Source of the DNA: Desulfuromonadaceae bacterium GWC2_58_13
GTDB lineage: Bacteria; Desulfobacterota; Desulfuromonadia; Desulfuromonadales; Trichloromonadaceae
Assembly (NCBI GenBank): GCA_001825565.1
Contig: MHXM01000165.1
Location: 1 to 13,450 of the forward strand
Direction: 5' to 3'
DNA length: 13,450 nt
In this document: positions 1-6,155 of the stretch, piece after piece
Layout of the letters: each line of letters opens with the position of its first letter
How positions within the stretch are numbered: position 1 is the stretch's first letter
The notes under the pieces: generated by a model
The model's input: the letters and a program-made list of their open reading frames with translations, nothing else
What the model was told of the DNA's origin: nothing
Database searches by the model: none
Made by a program: the position numbers and the translations under genes

Positions 1-195
1 CCGGTGGTAGAGCGGGAACTGCAACAGCTTGAAATTCCCGAAGGAGCCTTGATCGGAGGCATCATCCGCGAGGGCGAGGTGATCGTCCCTCGGGGGAATA
101 CCCGACTTTTCGGCGGCGACCGTCTGATCCTCATCAGCCAGCCGGACTGCTACGACCAGGTTCTGCGGCTGCTGACCGGGGAAGAGAACCAATGA
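1..195 (+). CDS. trkA: TrkA-type K+ uptake regulator, C-terminal end only
   Basis: Only the last 64 codons are present; the gene begins before the window. The visible protein matches the end of an RCK_C (TrkA-C) domain: a strand, then the ligand-proximal turn EIPEGALIGGIIREGE, then IVPRGNTRLFGGDRLILIS. This pattern of a small beta-alpha domain ending in a GD-hydrophobic strand is typical of the regulatory subunit that gates TrkH/KtrB channels from the cytoplasmic side. Its stop codon overlaps the ATG of the following trkH gene (ATGA, 192-195), so the two are probably translationally coupled and made as a subunit pair. Whether the full protein is a long two-RCK TrkA or a short KtrA cannot be told from this fragment. 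The family call is firm; the symbol is a choice. Confidence 0.85.
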   Translation, partial: PVVERELQQLEIPEGALIGGIIREGEVIVPRGNTRLFGGDRLILISQPDCYDQVLRLLTGEENQ

Positions 196-1700
196 GCGAG
201 TCCCGTTACGCCCGGCATCTGCGGAGTCGCTACCGGATTCTGCTCGGCTACTCCGGCCTGATTAACGTCCTGGTGGGCGGCCTGATAGTCTCCCCCTGCC
301 TGCTCCTTCCGGCCTTCCCCGTGGAACTTCCCCTGGCCTGGGGCCTGGCGGCGCCGGGACTGGGACTGGTCGCTGCCGGGGCACTGCTGTGGCGAGGCTG
401 TCTGCCTCGTGGCGGGGAAACCCTCACGCTACAGGAAGGGGCCGTCGTCGTTCTTCTGGCCTGGGTTTCCGCGGTGCTGGTCGGGGCCCTCCCCTTCATG
501 GCCGTGGGCGGCCTGAATTTTACCCAGGCGGTTTTCGAGTCGACCAGCGGCTGGACCACCACCGGGCTGTCGGTGGTCGATGTGACCGCTGCCCCACGGC
601 TGCTGCTTTTTTACCGCAGCGTCATGCAACTGGCCGGAGGGGCGGGGCTGGCGGTGATCATGCTCAGCGCCCTGGCCGGACCGGCCGGTACCGGCCTGAG
701 CGCCGCCGAAGGGCGGGCCGACCAGTTGGTGCCGAATGTTCGCCGCTCGGCCAAGCTGGTGATGACCATCTACGGCGGCTACGTCATCTGCGGCTGGCTG
801 GCCCTGATGCTGGCCGGAATGGGATGGTTCGACGCCATCAACCATACCTTCGCCGCAATATCCACCGGCGGTTTTTCCACCCGCCCCGAATCGCTCGGCT
901 TCTGGGACAGCCCGCTGGTGGAGGGGGTTTGCGTCGTCCTGATGCTGTTAGGAAGCATGAATTTCGTCACCGCTTACGCCTTGCTGCATGGCAAGTTCCG
1001 CGCGGTGGGAAAGAACGGCGAAATCCGGCTGCAGGCGCTGCTGATTCCGATAATGGTACTGGTGATCTTTTTCGGCGTGACCGCCGGCCTTTACCCGACC
1101 CTCGGCAAACAATTGCGGGTAGCCATTTTCGAAGTGGTCACCGCTTTGTCCACCACCGGTTTTTCCACTGTCGGCTACGGGGACTGGAGCGGCCTCGGCT
1201 GGCTGGTGTTGATCGTGCTGATGATCATCGGCGGCGGCACCGGCTCCACCGCCGGCGGGCTCAAACAATACAGGATTTACGCCCTCTACCGAGGACTGCT
1301 CTGGGAATTCCGGCGGATGTTGCTTCCCCTGGGCGCGGTTACCGTTCCCGATGTCTGGGTGGGGGAAACCCGGCGCTTTCTCAGCGACCGGGAACTGCGG
1401 CAGTTGGCCGCCTTCGCCTTTCTTTACCTGGGCACCCTGGTGCTGGGGACCGGCGTTTTGACCGCCTACGGCTATTCCCTCAAGGATAGTCTTTTCGAGT
1501 TCGCCAGCGCTCTGGGAACGGTCGGCTTGTCCATTGGGGCGACCACCGCCGCCGCGCCGAAGGGTCAATTATGGACCGAGATTGCAGGGATGCTGCTTGG
1601 GCGTCTCGAATTTTTCATGATTTTCTGGGGCTTCATCAAATTCGGTAAGGACGTGCTGGTGTTGTTGCCGAATCAATGTTCCCTGAAAAAGGAGACGTAA
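192..1700 (+). CDS. trkH: TrkH-type potassium uptake pore protein
   Basis: A 502-residue integral membrane protein of the TrkH/TrkG/KtrB superfamily, which forms the K+ path in the inner membrane. The four pseudo-repeats each show a filter loop with its glycine: TSGWTTTGLS (about residues 118-127), AISTGGFSTR (about 222-231), ALSTTGFSTVGYGDW (about 318-332) and SALGTVGLSIGATT (about 439-452). The glycine-rich GGGTGSTAGG stretch (about 347-356) and the conserved arginine in LLGRLEFF near the C-terminus are also family marks. The length is usual for TrkH. The start ATG overlaps the trkA stop and is preceded by a purine-rich ribosome site (178-186). The stop overlaps the next start as TAATG. It most probably works with the upstream TrkA-type protein. 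The downstream ktrB is a distant paralogue, not a copy. Confidence 0.93.
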   Translation: MSESRYARHLRSRYRILLGYSGLINVLVGGLIVSPCLLLPAFPVELPLAWGLAAPGLGLVAAGALLWRGCLPRGGETLTLQEGAVVVLLAWVSAVLVGALPFMAVGGLNFTQAVFESTSGWTTTGLSVVDVTAAPRLLLFYRSVMQLAGGAGLAVIMLSALAGPAGTGLSAAEGRADQLVPNVRRSAKLVMTIYGGYVICGWLALMLAGMGWFDAINHTFAAISTGGFSTRPESLGFWDSPLVEGVCVVLMLLGSMNFVTAYALLHGKFRAVGKNGEIRLQALLIPIMVLVIFFGVTAGLYPTLGKQLRVAIFEVVTALSTTGFSTVGYGDWSGLGWLVLIVLMIIGGGTGSTAGGLKQYRIYALYRGLLWEFRRMLLPLGAVTVPDVWVGETRRFLSDRELRQLAAFAFLYLGTLVLGTGVLTAYGYSLKDSLFEFASALGTVGLSIGATTAAAPKGQLWTEIAGMLLGRLEFFMIFWGFIKFGKDVLVLLPNQCSLKKET

Positions 1701-2302
1701 TGAGAGGGAGGTTCATGTGCATCGCGTTTGGCGCCTTGCTGCTGCTGGCCGCCTGCCGGGAACAAGCGGTCCCCGAAGGTTCCTGGATTCCGGCGTTGGA
1801 GGACACGGGGTTCACCTATCTTCAATCCACGGGAGAAAAACTCCGGGGTTCCCTGCAAACCGCCCGCGAGAATCTGACGGAAGGGAAGACCTCGGCCGCT
1901 CGGCAGCAATTGGCCGAGGCGGAAGAAACCGTTTTGAGTCTGCTGTATTACCACGTACCCATTACGGAAGTACGACAACTGATTTACGATGCCGGACGTT
2001 TGCATGCCCTGAAACGTACAAGCGAGGTTTTGGTCCATCTGGACAGGGCCGAGATCATTTTGAAAAGGATTGGGGAATTCGGTGGCTCGTCCGTTCAACG
2101 GGCAACCCATGAAACCCTGGTCATGATCGAGGATTTGCGTTTAACCCTCACCGAGGAGATGCATGCAACCTCGACGAAAGCCCCGAACGAGAGGGCCGAA
2201 ACGGTGGTGGCGAAATTCCGTCGACTTGGGCACCGGGTCAACATGCTGGCGATCAAAGGCGACCTGATTCTCGCCGGGACCCATTTTGCCGAGGAGCCGT
2301 GA
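1700..2302 (+). CDS. Uncharacterised helical lipoprotein inside K+ transport operon
   Basis: I do not recognise this 200-residue protein. The ATG at 1700 is preferred over an in-frame ATG at 1676 because it follows GGAG (1691-1694) at good spacing, overlaps the trkH stop (TAATG), and leaves a clean lipoprotein signal: basic N-terminus, hydrophobic run, lipobox LAAC with Cys19. Arg at +2 does not suggest inner-membrane retention by the E. coli rule. The mature part lacks membrane segments and reads as mostly amphipathic helices (for example about 40-85 and 95-125), with heptad-like leucines and a charged C-terminal half. The stop lies 4 bp before the next ATG, so the gene is wedged between two K+ pore genes and surely co-transcribed. 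A YfdX-like or TPR-like helical repeat fold is possible, but I cannot show it. A role in K+ homeostasis is inferred only from position. Confidence 0.85.
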   Translation: MRGRFMCIAFGALLLLAACREQAVPEGSWIPALEDTGFTYLQSTGEKLRGSLQTARENLTEGKTSAARQQLAEAEETVLSLLYYHVPITEVRQLIYDAGRLHALKRTSEVLVHLDRAEIILKRIGEFGGSSVQRATHETLVMIEDLRLTLTEEMHATSTKAPNERAETVVAKFRRLGHRVNMLAIKGDLILAGTHFAEEP

Positions 2303-2306
2303 CCGG

Positions 2307-3680
2307 ATGAGACCCCTGCGGGAACGCCTCAAGAAACTGGCTCCGGGCCAGGTCCTCATGCTGTGTTACGCAGCCGCTATCCTCTTGGGCGCGGTCGCCC
2401 TTTCCCTGCCCGTGGCCGCCCACGGGGAACCCTTATCCTTTCTCGACGCCTTGTTCACCGCCACCAGCGCTCAATGCGTCACCGGACTGGTGGTGGTGGA
2501 TACCGGAACCAAGCTGACCCTTTTCGGTCAAATGGTCGTGCTCGCCTTGATTCAGATCGGCGGATTGGGCATCACCACCTTTTCCGTCTACCTCTTTTTT
2601 TACTTGCGCATGGGGGTCGGAACCCGGGGCCGCTGGATCATTCAGGAAACCCTGCTGCATCGGCCGGTCGATTCCATGAAAGATCTGATCCGGGGGGTTT
2701 TTGTCCTTACCTTTTGCATCGAGACGGCTGGCGCGCTGGTGCTGGCCATTGTTTTCGTCCCGGAGGTGGGACTCTGGCGAGGCCTTTATTACGGCTTTTT
2801 TCATTCCATCTCGGCTTTTTGCAATGCCGGATTCGCTCTCTTCGCCGACAGCCTGATCGGTTATCGAAGCAACACCCTCGTCAATGTGACGATCATGAGT
2901 TTGATCATCCTCGGAGGGATCGGTTTTCTGGTCCTTCGTGAATTACTCGATTTCCTTCCGTGGCGGCGGAAAAAAGAGCGCCGGCGATTGTCTCTTCATT
3001 CCCGTCTGGTGTTGTGGACCACGGCAGCGCTCATCCTCGGAGGGGCGCTGCTGATCGGACTGCTGGAATCCGGTACGGCATTTGTCGGCATGGGGTTCCG
3101 GGAAGGGTTCCTGACCGCCCTGTTTCAGTCGATCACCGCCCGAACCGCCGGCTTCAATACCATCGATCTCAACCAGTTCAGACTTCCCACCCTGTTTCTG
3201 ATGATTTTCCTGATGTTCGTCGGCGCTTCGCCCGGTTCGGCCGGCGGCGGTATCAAAACCACCAGCCTGGCTCTGGTTATCGCCATTCTCCACAGTCGCC
3301 TCAAAGGCGAGACTCATGCCAACGTTTTCCGCCGGACCATTCCCGACGAGGTCGTTACCAAGACTCTGGCCCTGGTCATGCTGGCCATGCTGCTCATCGG
3401 CACGGCGATTTTCGCCTTGCTGACCGTTCAGCATCCAGGGCTTGCCGCCAATGGGACCTCGGGGGGATTTCTCAATTACACCTTCGAGGCCGTTTCGGCC
3501 TTCGGCACGGTCGGATTGTCCCTGGGCGCCACCAGTCAACTCCTGCCCTGGGGCAAGGTCACCCTGATCCTGCTGATGTTCGTCGGCAGGGTGGGATTGT
3601 TGACCGTCGCCTTTACCATCGCCCGGCGCACACGACCGGAGGCGGTTCGTTATTCCCAGGAAAACATCATGATCGGCTAG
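2307..3680 (+). CDS. ktrB: KtrB-type potassium uptake pore protein
   Basis: A 457-residue member of the TrkH/KtrB superfamily. Four filter loops are visible: ATSAQCVTGLVVVDT (about residues 52-66), SISAFCNAGFAL (about 167-178), SITARTAGFNTIDL (about 275-288) and AVSAFGTVGLSLGATS (about 395-410). GASPGSAGGGIKTTS (about 306-320) and FVGRVGLLT near the end complete the pattern. ARTAGFNT in loop three and FxGRxGxLT at the C-terminus favour the KtrB branch, many members of which depend on Na+; dependence here is not shown. The ATG at 2307 is chosen because GAGGAG (2291-2296) precedes it. An in-frame TTG at 2286 would add seven residues inside the lipoprotein gene and lacks such a site. The partner regulator KtrA follows after 21 bp. 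Symbol could equally be written trkH2. Confidence 0.92.
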   Translation: MRPLRERLKKLAPGQVLMLCYAAAILLGAVALSLPVAAHGEPLSFLDALFTATSAQCVTGLVVVDTGTKLTLFGQMVVLALIQIGGLGITTFSVYLFFYLRMGVGTRGRWIIQETLLHRPVDSMKDLIRGVFVLTFCIETAGALVLAIVFVPEVGLWRGLYYGFFHSISAFCNAGFALFADSLIGYRSNTLVNVTIMSLIILGGIGFLVLRELLDFLPWRRKKERRRLSLHSRLVLWTTAALILGGALLIGLLESGTAFVGMGFREGFLTALFQSITARTAGFNTIDLNQFRLPTLFLMIFLMFVGASPGSAGGGIKTTSLALVIAILHSRLKGETHANVFRRTIPDEVVTKTLALVMLAMLLIGTAIFALLTVQHPGLAANGTSGGFLNYTFEAVSAFGTVGLSLGATSQLLPWGKVTLILLMFVGRVGLLTVAFTIARRTRPEAVRYSQENIMIG

Positions 3681-3701
3681 CTATCAAGGAGCATTAAAGG
3701 G

Positions 3702-4367
3702 ATGAGAAGGACACAACGCTTTTGCGTCATCGGTTTGGGAAATTTCGGGTTTCACGTGGCGCGAACCCTTTTCAACAACGGTCACGAAGTGGTCGCCATC
3801 GACCTGGACCAGGAAAAAATCCAGAGAGTTCAGGATCATGCCTCCTATTCCGTTATCGGCGACGCGGCCAGTAAGGAGTTTCTGAATGGGCAGGGGGTGG
3901 GAGAAATGGATGCCGTGATCGTCTCGACCGGGGAACGGTCCCACCTTGCGACGCTGATTACCCTGTACCTCAAGGAACTGAAAGTCCCCCGCATCCTGGT
4001 GAAGGCCATCAGCGAAGACCACGGCCGAATTCTGGAAAAGGTGGGAGCGACGGAGGTGATTTTTCCGGAAAAGGATATGGCGATCAAAATCGCCCGGGGA
4101 CTGGCCAGTCCGAATATCCTGGAATTCATTCCGCTGGCGGAAGAATATTCCATCACCGAGGCGGGGCCGCCAAAACATTTTCTGGGGAAAAGCCTGATCG
4201 AGCTCGATTTGCGGAAGAAACACCAAGTCACCCTCATCGGCATCAAGGATGTGCTCACCGATCAATTCACCCCGGTGCCTCCGCCGACCCACGTGATCAA
4301 AGACAGCGATCTATTGATTTTTATCGGCAAGTCGATCGATATCGAAAAAGCCCTGAGAACGAAATAG
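3702..4367 (+). CDS. ktrA: KtrA-type RCK regulatory subunit of K+ uptake
   Basis: A 221-residue cytoplasmic protein with the single RCK_N plus RCK_C layout usual for KtrA (TrkA proteins are about twice as long). Residues 7-16 carry the Rossmann dinucleotide motif VIGLGNFG. Asp34 in VVAIDLD ends the second strand, where the family binds the ribose of NAD(H) or adenine nucleotides. IGDAASKEFL and the DAVIVSTG strand follow as in the family. The C-terminal domain (about 135-221) has the regulatory fold that often binds c-di-AMP in Gram-positive bacteria; binding here is unknown. It assembles as an octameric ring under KtrB in studied systems. Start is supported by AAGGAG at 3686-3691 and AAAGGG just before the ATG. 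It is the last gene of the operon; I see no convincing intrinsic terminator directly after it. Confidence 0.92.
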   Translation: MRRTQRFCVIGLGNFGFHVARTLFNNGHEVVAIDLDQEKIQRVQDHASYSVIGDAASKEFLNGQGVGEMDAVIVSTGERSHLATLITLYLKELKVPRILVKAISEDHGRILEKVGATEVIFPEKDMAIKIARGLASPNILEFIPLAEEYSITEAGPPKHFLGKSLIELDLRKKHQVTLIGIKDVLTDQFTPVPPPTHVIKDSDLLIFIGKSIDIEKALRTK

Positions 4368-4450
4368 CGCGCGCGGGGACGTTTTCTCCTGGCCGATTTT
4401 CTTCAAAAAACGACCTGATTAGCACTGATCTTCCGCACCGAGGCCGGTAG

Positions 4451-4477
4451 GATGCCGGTGAGCTTGCGAACCGCATC
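4451..4477. repeat. Imperfect hairpin in the ktrA-tatC gap
   Basis: GATGCCGGT (4451-4459) pairs with ACCGCATC (4470-4477) with one bulged C, leaving a 10-nt loop. It lies just inside the left arm of the 13-bp inverted repeat. On its own it would be weak; it is listed because it belongs to a series of hairpins. Confidence 0.4.
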
Positions 4478-4526
4478 TTATGAAAGATTTGTAGTGCTGA
4501 GTCGGTCAAAGATTAAGGCGAAAACC

Positions 4527-4544
4527 GGCGGGTTGCGCCCCGCC
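4527..4544. repeat. GC hairpin in the ktrA-tatC gap
   Basis: GGCGGG (4527-4532) pairs with CCCGCC (4539-4544) around a 6-nt loop. No U-run follows on either strand, so it is not an intrinsic terminator. Confidence 0.45.
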
Positions 4545-4550
4545 AGACGC

Positions 4551-4583
4551 CTTCCTTTTTGTCCAAGCCAACAAAAAAGGAAG
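4551..4583. repeat. Long AT-core hairpin in the ktrA-tatC gap
   Basis: CTTCCTTTTTGT (4551-4562) pairs with ACAAAAAAGGAAG (4571-4583) across an 8-nt spacer, with a single extra A as the only defect. A pyrimidine-rich arm facing a purine-rich arm, followed by another A-run and ATGGC, resembles the dispersed palindromic intergenic repeats seen in many proteobacterial genomes. Absence of a U-tract after either strand's stem argues against a terminator. Confidence 0.55.
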
Positions 4584-4592
4584 CAAAAAATG

Positions 4593-4617
4593 GCTCCTTG
4601 CCGGGGGCATAAGGAGC
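4593..4617. repeat. Perfect 7-bp hairpin in the ktrA-tatC gap
   Basis: GCTCCTT (4593-4599) pairs perfectly with AAGGAGC (4611-4617) around an 11-nt G-rich loop. It directly follows the longer AT-core hairpin, so the two stems are stacked within about 70 bp. Confidence 0.45.
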
Positions 4618-4726
4618 TCTTGCGCGGAGGGGATGACGTTTATGTTCCGTTGTCGTGAGCCCAGTGACCGTTCTTCGTAGCCCTCTTACCGAGTGGGGTG
4701 AAAAACGGAGCATTTTCCCGGACTGA

Positions 4727-4748
4727 GCAAACGCCGGGCTACGTTTGC
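4727..4748. repeat. Perfect 7-bp hairpin near right end of the element
   Basis: GCAAACG (4727-4733) pairs with CGTTTGC (4742-4748) around the loop CCGGGCTA. The competing inverted pair CGTAGCCC (4676-4683) and GGGCTACG (4736-4743) uses part of the same bases, so two mutually exclusive folds are possible. Confidence 0.4.
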
Positions 4749-4871
4749 GAAAATCTCCCAGCATTAAAGATCGCTGCACAAAAATGGCTTCAGCGGAAGA
4801 TCAGTTTTACTTACAAAAACCGGTGTGCGGCTCTCGGCATTCACGCTTTGCGGATTGCATCCGGACCCTGT

Positions 4872-5651
4872 TCAGCCGGCGGATTCGGGCGGTTTGGGAT
4901 CTTCATCGGCCTCTGCTTCAGGCGTCGGTTTTTTCTTGCCGAACAGGCGGGCGACGATGATGCCGACCTCGTAGAGGATGATGAAGGGAACGGCGACGGC
5001 GGCTTGGGAAAAGACGTCCGGCGGGGTCAGGATGGCGCCGACGACGAAAGCGACCAGGATGGCGTATTTGCGATTCTTGCTCAGCCACTTGTGGTCGATC
5101 ACGCCCATGCGGGCGAGAAAGAAAATAACCACCGGCAGCTCGAAGACCAGGCCGAAAGCCAGCAGCAGTCGGGTCGACAGGGTCAGATAGCTCCCCATCG
5201 AAAGCATGGCGTTGATTTCGCCGGTGCTGGTGCCAAAGGAAATCAGAAAGGTGAAAACGGTGGGAAAAACGTAAACGAAACCGAAGTAGGTTCCGGCGGC
5301 GAAGCAGAGACAGCTGACCAGCACGAAGGGGACGGCAAAGCGTTTCTCGTGGCCGTAGAGACCGGGGGCGACAAAGGCCCAGAGTTGCCAGAGGATGACC
5401 GGCAGAGCCACCAGCAGGCCGGCGACCGCGGCGACCTTGATATAGGTGAAAAACGGTTCGGTGGCGCTAATGAAAACCAGCGAACTGCCAGGGGGAAGGG
5501 CGGTCCGCACCGGCTCGGCCACGTACTGGAAGAGCTTTTCGGCGACGCTGTAGCAGCCGAAAAAAGCCGCCAGCCAAGCGCCGCCGGCAATCATCAGTCG
5601 TTTGCGCAGTTCTTCGAGGTGAGAAGTGAAGGGAATCTGATCATCCGCCAT
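4872..5651 (-). CDS. tatC: Sec-independent protein translocase subunit TatC
   Basis: A 259-residue inner-membrane protein, the core receptor of the twin-arginine system that exports folded, cofactor-bearing proteins. Hydrophobic segments fit the six-helix TatC plan. The N-terminal cytoplasmic HLEELRKRL (residues 11-19) contains the glutamates that contact the twin-arginine signal. FVAPGLYGHEKR (93-104) is the conserved first cytoplasmic loop with Glu102. Glu171 in VFELP and Asp212 in TPPD match further conserved acidic positions. The tail after about residue 238 is short, charged and proline-rich. Its start overlaps the end of tatB by 11 bp, so the two are co-translated. Length is normal. An organism with many periplasmic metalloproteins would need this system; no such substrate lies in the window. 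Confidence 0.97.
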   Translation of the reverse strand: MADDQIPFTSHLEELRKRLMIAGGAWLAAFFGCYSVAEKLFQYVAEPVRTALPPGSSLVFISATEPFFTYIKVAAVAGLLVALPVILWQLWAFVAPGLYGHEKRFAVPFVLVSCLCFAAGTYFGFVYVFPTVFTFLISFGTSTGEINAMLSMGSYLTLSTRLLLAFGLVFELPVVIFFLARMGVIDHKWLSKNRKYAILVAFVVGAILTPPDVFSQAAVAVPFIILYEVGIIVARLFGKKKPTPEAEADEDPKPPESAG

Positions 5652-5979
5652 GGGGAGTCTCTTTCGGCGGTTGTTCCTGGTTTGATACGGGCGGTTCCGG
5701 CGCCGGCGCTTCGTTCTCCCCCGAGGTTCCGTCGACGTAGGGGTTGGCCGGCGGCCGGGTTCCCGGGGCCTTGATCTTTCCTTCGCCGATCAGTCGGTCG
5801 CGGGTTTCGCTGGTGCGGGTTTCTTCGTGCAGCGTATTCTTCAGGTCGTCGGTGGCCCGCTTGAATTCGGACAACCCCCGGCCCAGGGCCTTGGCCAGAT
5901 CGGGGAGTTTTTTCGGACCGATAACGATCAGGGCGATAGCCAATATCAGGAGGAGTTCGGGCATGCCGATACCGAACAT
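5641..5979 (-). CDS. tatB: TatB/TatA-type twin-arginine translocase subunit
   Basis: A 112-residue protein with the Tat plan: very short N-terminus, one membrane helix (about residues 5-20), the GPKKLP hinge, an amphipathic helix (about 25-48), and a loose polar tail rich in Pro, Glu and Thr. MFGIGMPEL at the N-terminus with Gly-Pro at the hinge favours TatB over TatA, but FKRATDDLK in the amphipathic helix is also seen in TatA-like proteins, so it could serve both roles. No second TatA gene is visible here. It is the first gene of a tatB-tatC unit. A GAGGTG ribosome site lies upstream of the ATG, and a sigma70-type promoter lies about 50 bp before the start. Confidence 0.9.
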   Translation of the reverse strand: MFGIGMPELLLILAIALIVIGPKKLPDLAKALGRGLSEFKRATDDLKNTLHEETRTSETRDRLIGEGKIKAPGTRPPANPYVDGTSGENEAPAPEPPVSNQEQPPKETPHGG

Positions 5980-6028
5980 AAGGGGGCACCTCGCAGGGAT
6001 TAAAGGAAGGAATTTTCGTAATGCGCAG

Positions 6029-6058
6029 AGAATATCCCTTATTCCATCTCCCTGTCAA
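6029..6058 (-). promoter_or_regulatory. Sigma70-type promoter for tatBC
   Basis: Read on the minus strand, a perfect -35 TTGACA (6053-6058) stands 18 bp from a -10-like TATTCT (6029-6034). Transcription would begin near 6022 and give a leader of about 43 nt before the tatB ATG. The -35 is consensus; the -10 matches four of six positions. Confidence 0.6.
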
Positions 6059-6081
6059 GGCCAAAGGGAGCCGATAAGGGT

Positions 6082-6110
6082 TTGACATATCAGGGCTTTT
6101 GAACTAGGAT
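6082..6110 (+). promoter_or_regulatory. Sigma70-type promoter for nadA
   Basis: Consensus -35 TTGACA (6082-6087) stands 17 bp from -10 TAGGAT (6105-6110). Transcription would start near 6117 and leave a leader of about 39 nt before the nadA ATG. The two divergent -35 boxes (this and the tat one) are only 23 bp apart. Confidence 0.7.
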
Positions 6111-6126
6111 ACGGCGACTAAAAAGC

Positions 6127-6142
6127 TGCCGCGAAGGCGGCA
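6127..6142 (+). promoter_or_regulatory. Hairpin in the nadA leader, next to the ribosome site
   Basis: TGCCGC (6127-6132) pairs perfectly with GCGGCA (6137-6142) around the tetraloop GAAG. The stem ends one base before the purine-rich ribosome site (6144-6153) and lies within the predicted short leader. It could tune translation or stabilise the 5' end. It is too small for a known riboswitch fold, and I claim no ligand. Confidence 0.35.
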
Positions 6143-6155
6143 TGGAAGGTGGGAA

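Larger units (their letters stand above)
4424..4805. repeat. Candidate small element bounded by perfect 13-bp inverted repeats
   Basis: ACTGATCTTCCGC at 4424-4436 is repeated as its exact reverse complement GCGGAAGATCAGT at 4793-4805. With uniform base odds, a perfect 13-bp inverted pair anywhere in 504 bp is expected roughly 0.002 times, so chance is unlikely though not excluded. The enclosed 382 bp has no gene and is full of short hairpins. That fits a MITE-like non-autonomous element, a composite palindromic intergenic repeat, or a long structured RNA whose ends pair. I see no clear target-site duplication outside the arms (left flank CTGATTAGC, right flank TTTACTTAC), which weakens the transposition reading. 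Confidence 0.5.
4368..4871. other. 504-bp gene-free region between convergent operons, palindrome-rich
   Basis: No credible protein gene is visible on either strand between ktrA (ending on +) and tatC (ending on -). Two small open frames exist (about 4452-4658 on + and 4513-4779 on -), but both run through palindromic DNA, lack ribosome sites and resemble no family. The minus frame includes KEPFFASFFVGLDKKEGVW, a low-complexity peptide of the sort produced when a dispersed intergenic repeat is translated. The region holds a 13-bp perfect inverted repeat with arms about 380 bp apart and several internal hairpins, listed separately. I see no clear U-tract terminator for either operon, which is odd for a convergent junction. 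Confidence 0.8.

Noticed and set aside
389..1489. Long alternative-frame open reading frame within trkH, Arg- and Gly-rich
   Set aside because: Arg/Gly/His/Pro-rich composition typical of a shifted frame in GC-rich DNA; trkH in the other frame has all its filter motifs.
4452..4658. 68-codon plus-strand frame in the same gap
   Set aside because: Same repeat DNA, no ribosome site, and no recognisable protein features.
4513..4779. 88-codon minus-strand frame in the ktrA-tatC gap
   Set aside because: It runs through several palindromes, has no ribosome site, and reads like translated repeat DNA rather than a protein.
6071..6078. GCCGATAA-like box before nadA, resembling a flagellar sigma28 -10
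   Set aside because: No TAAA box at the right distance upstream, and a good sigma70 promoter lies immediately downstream.
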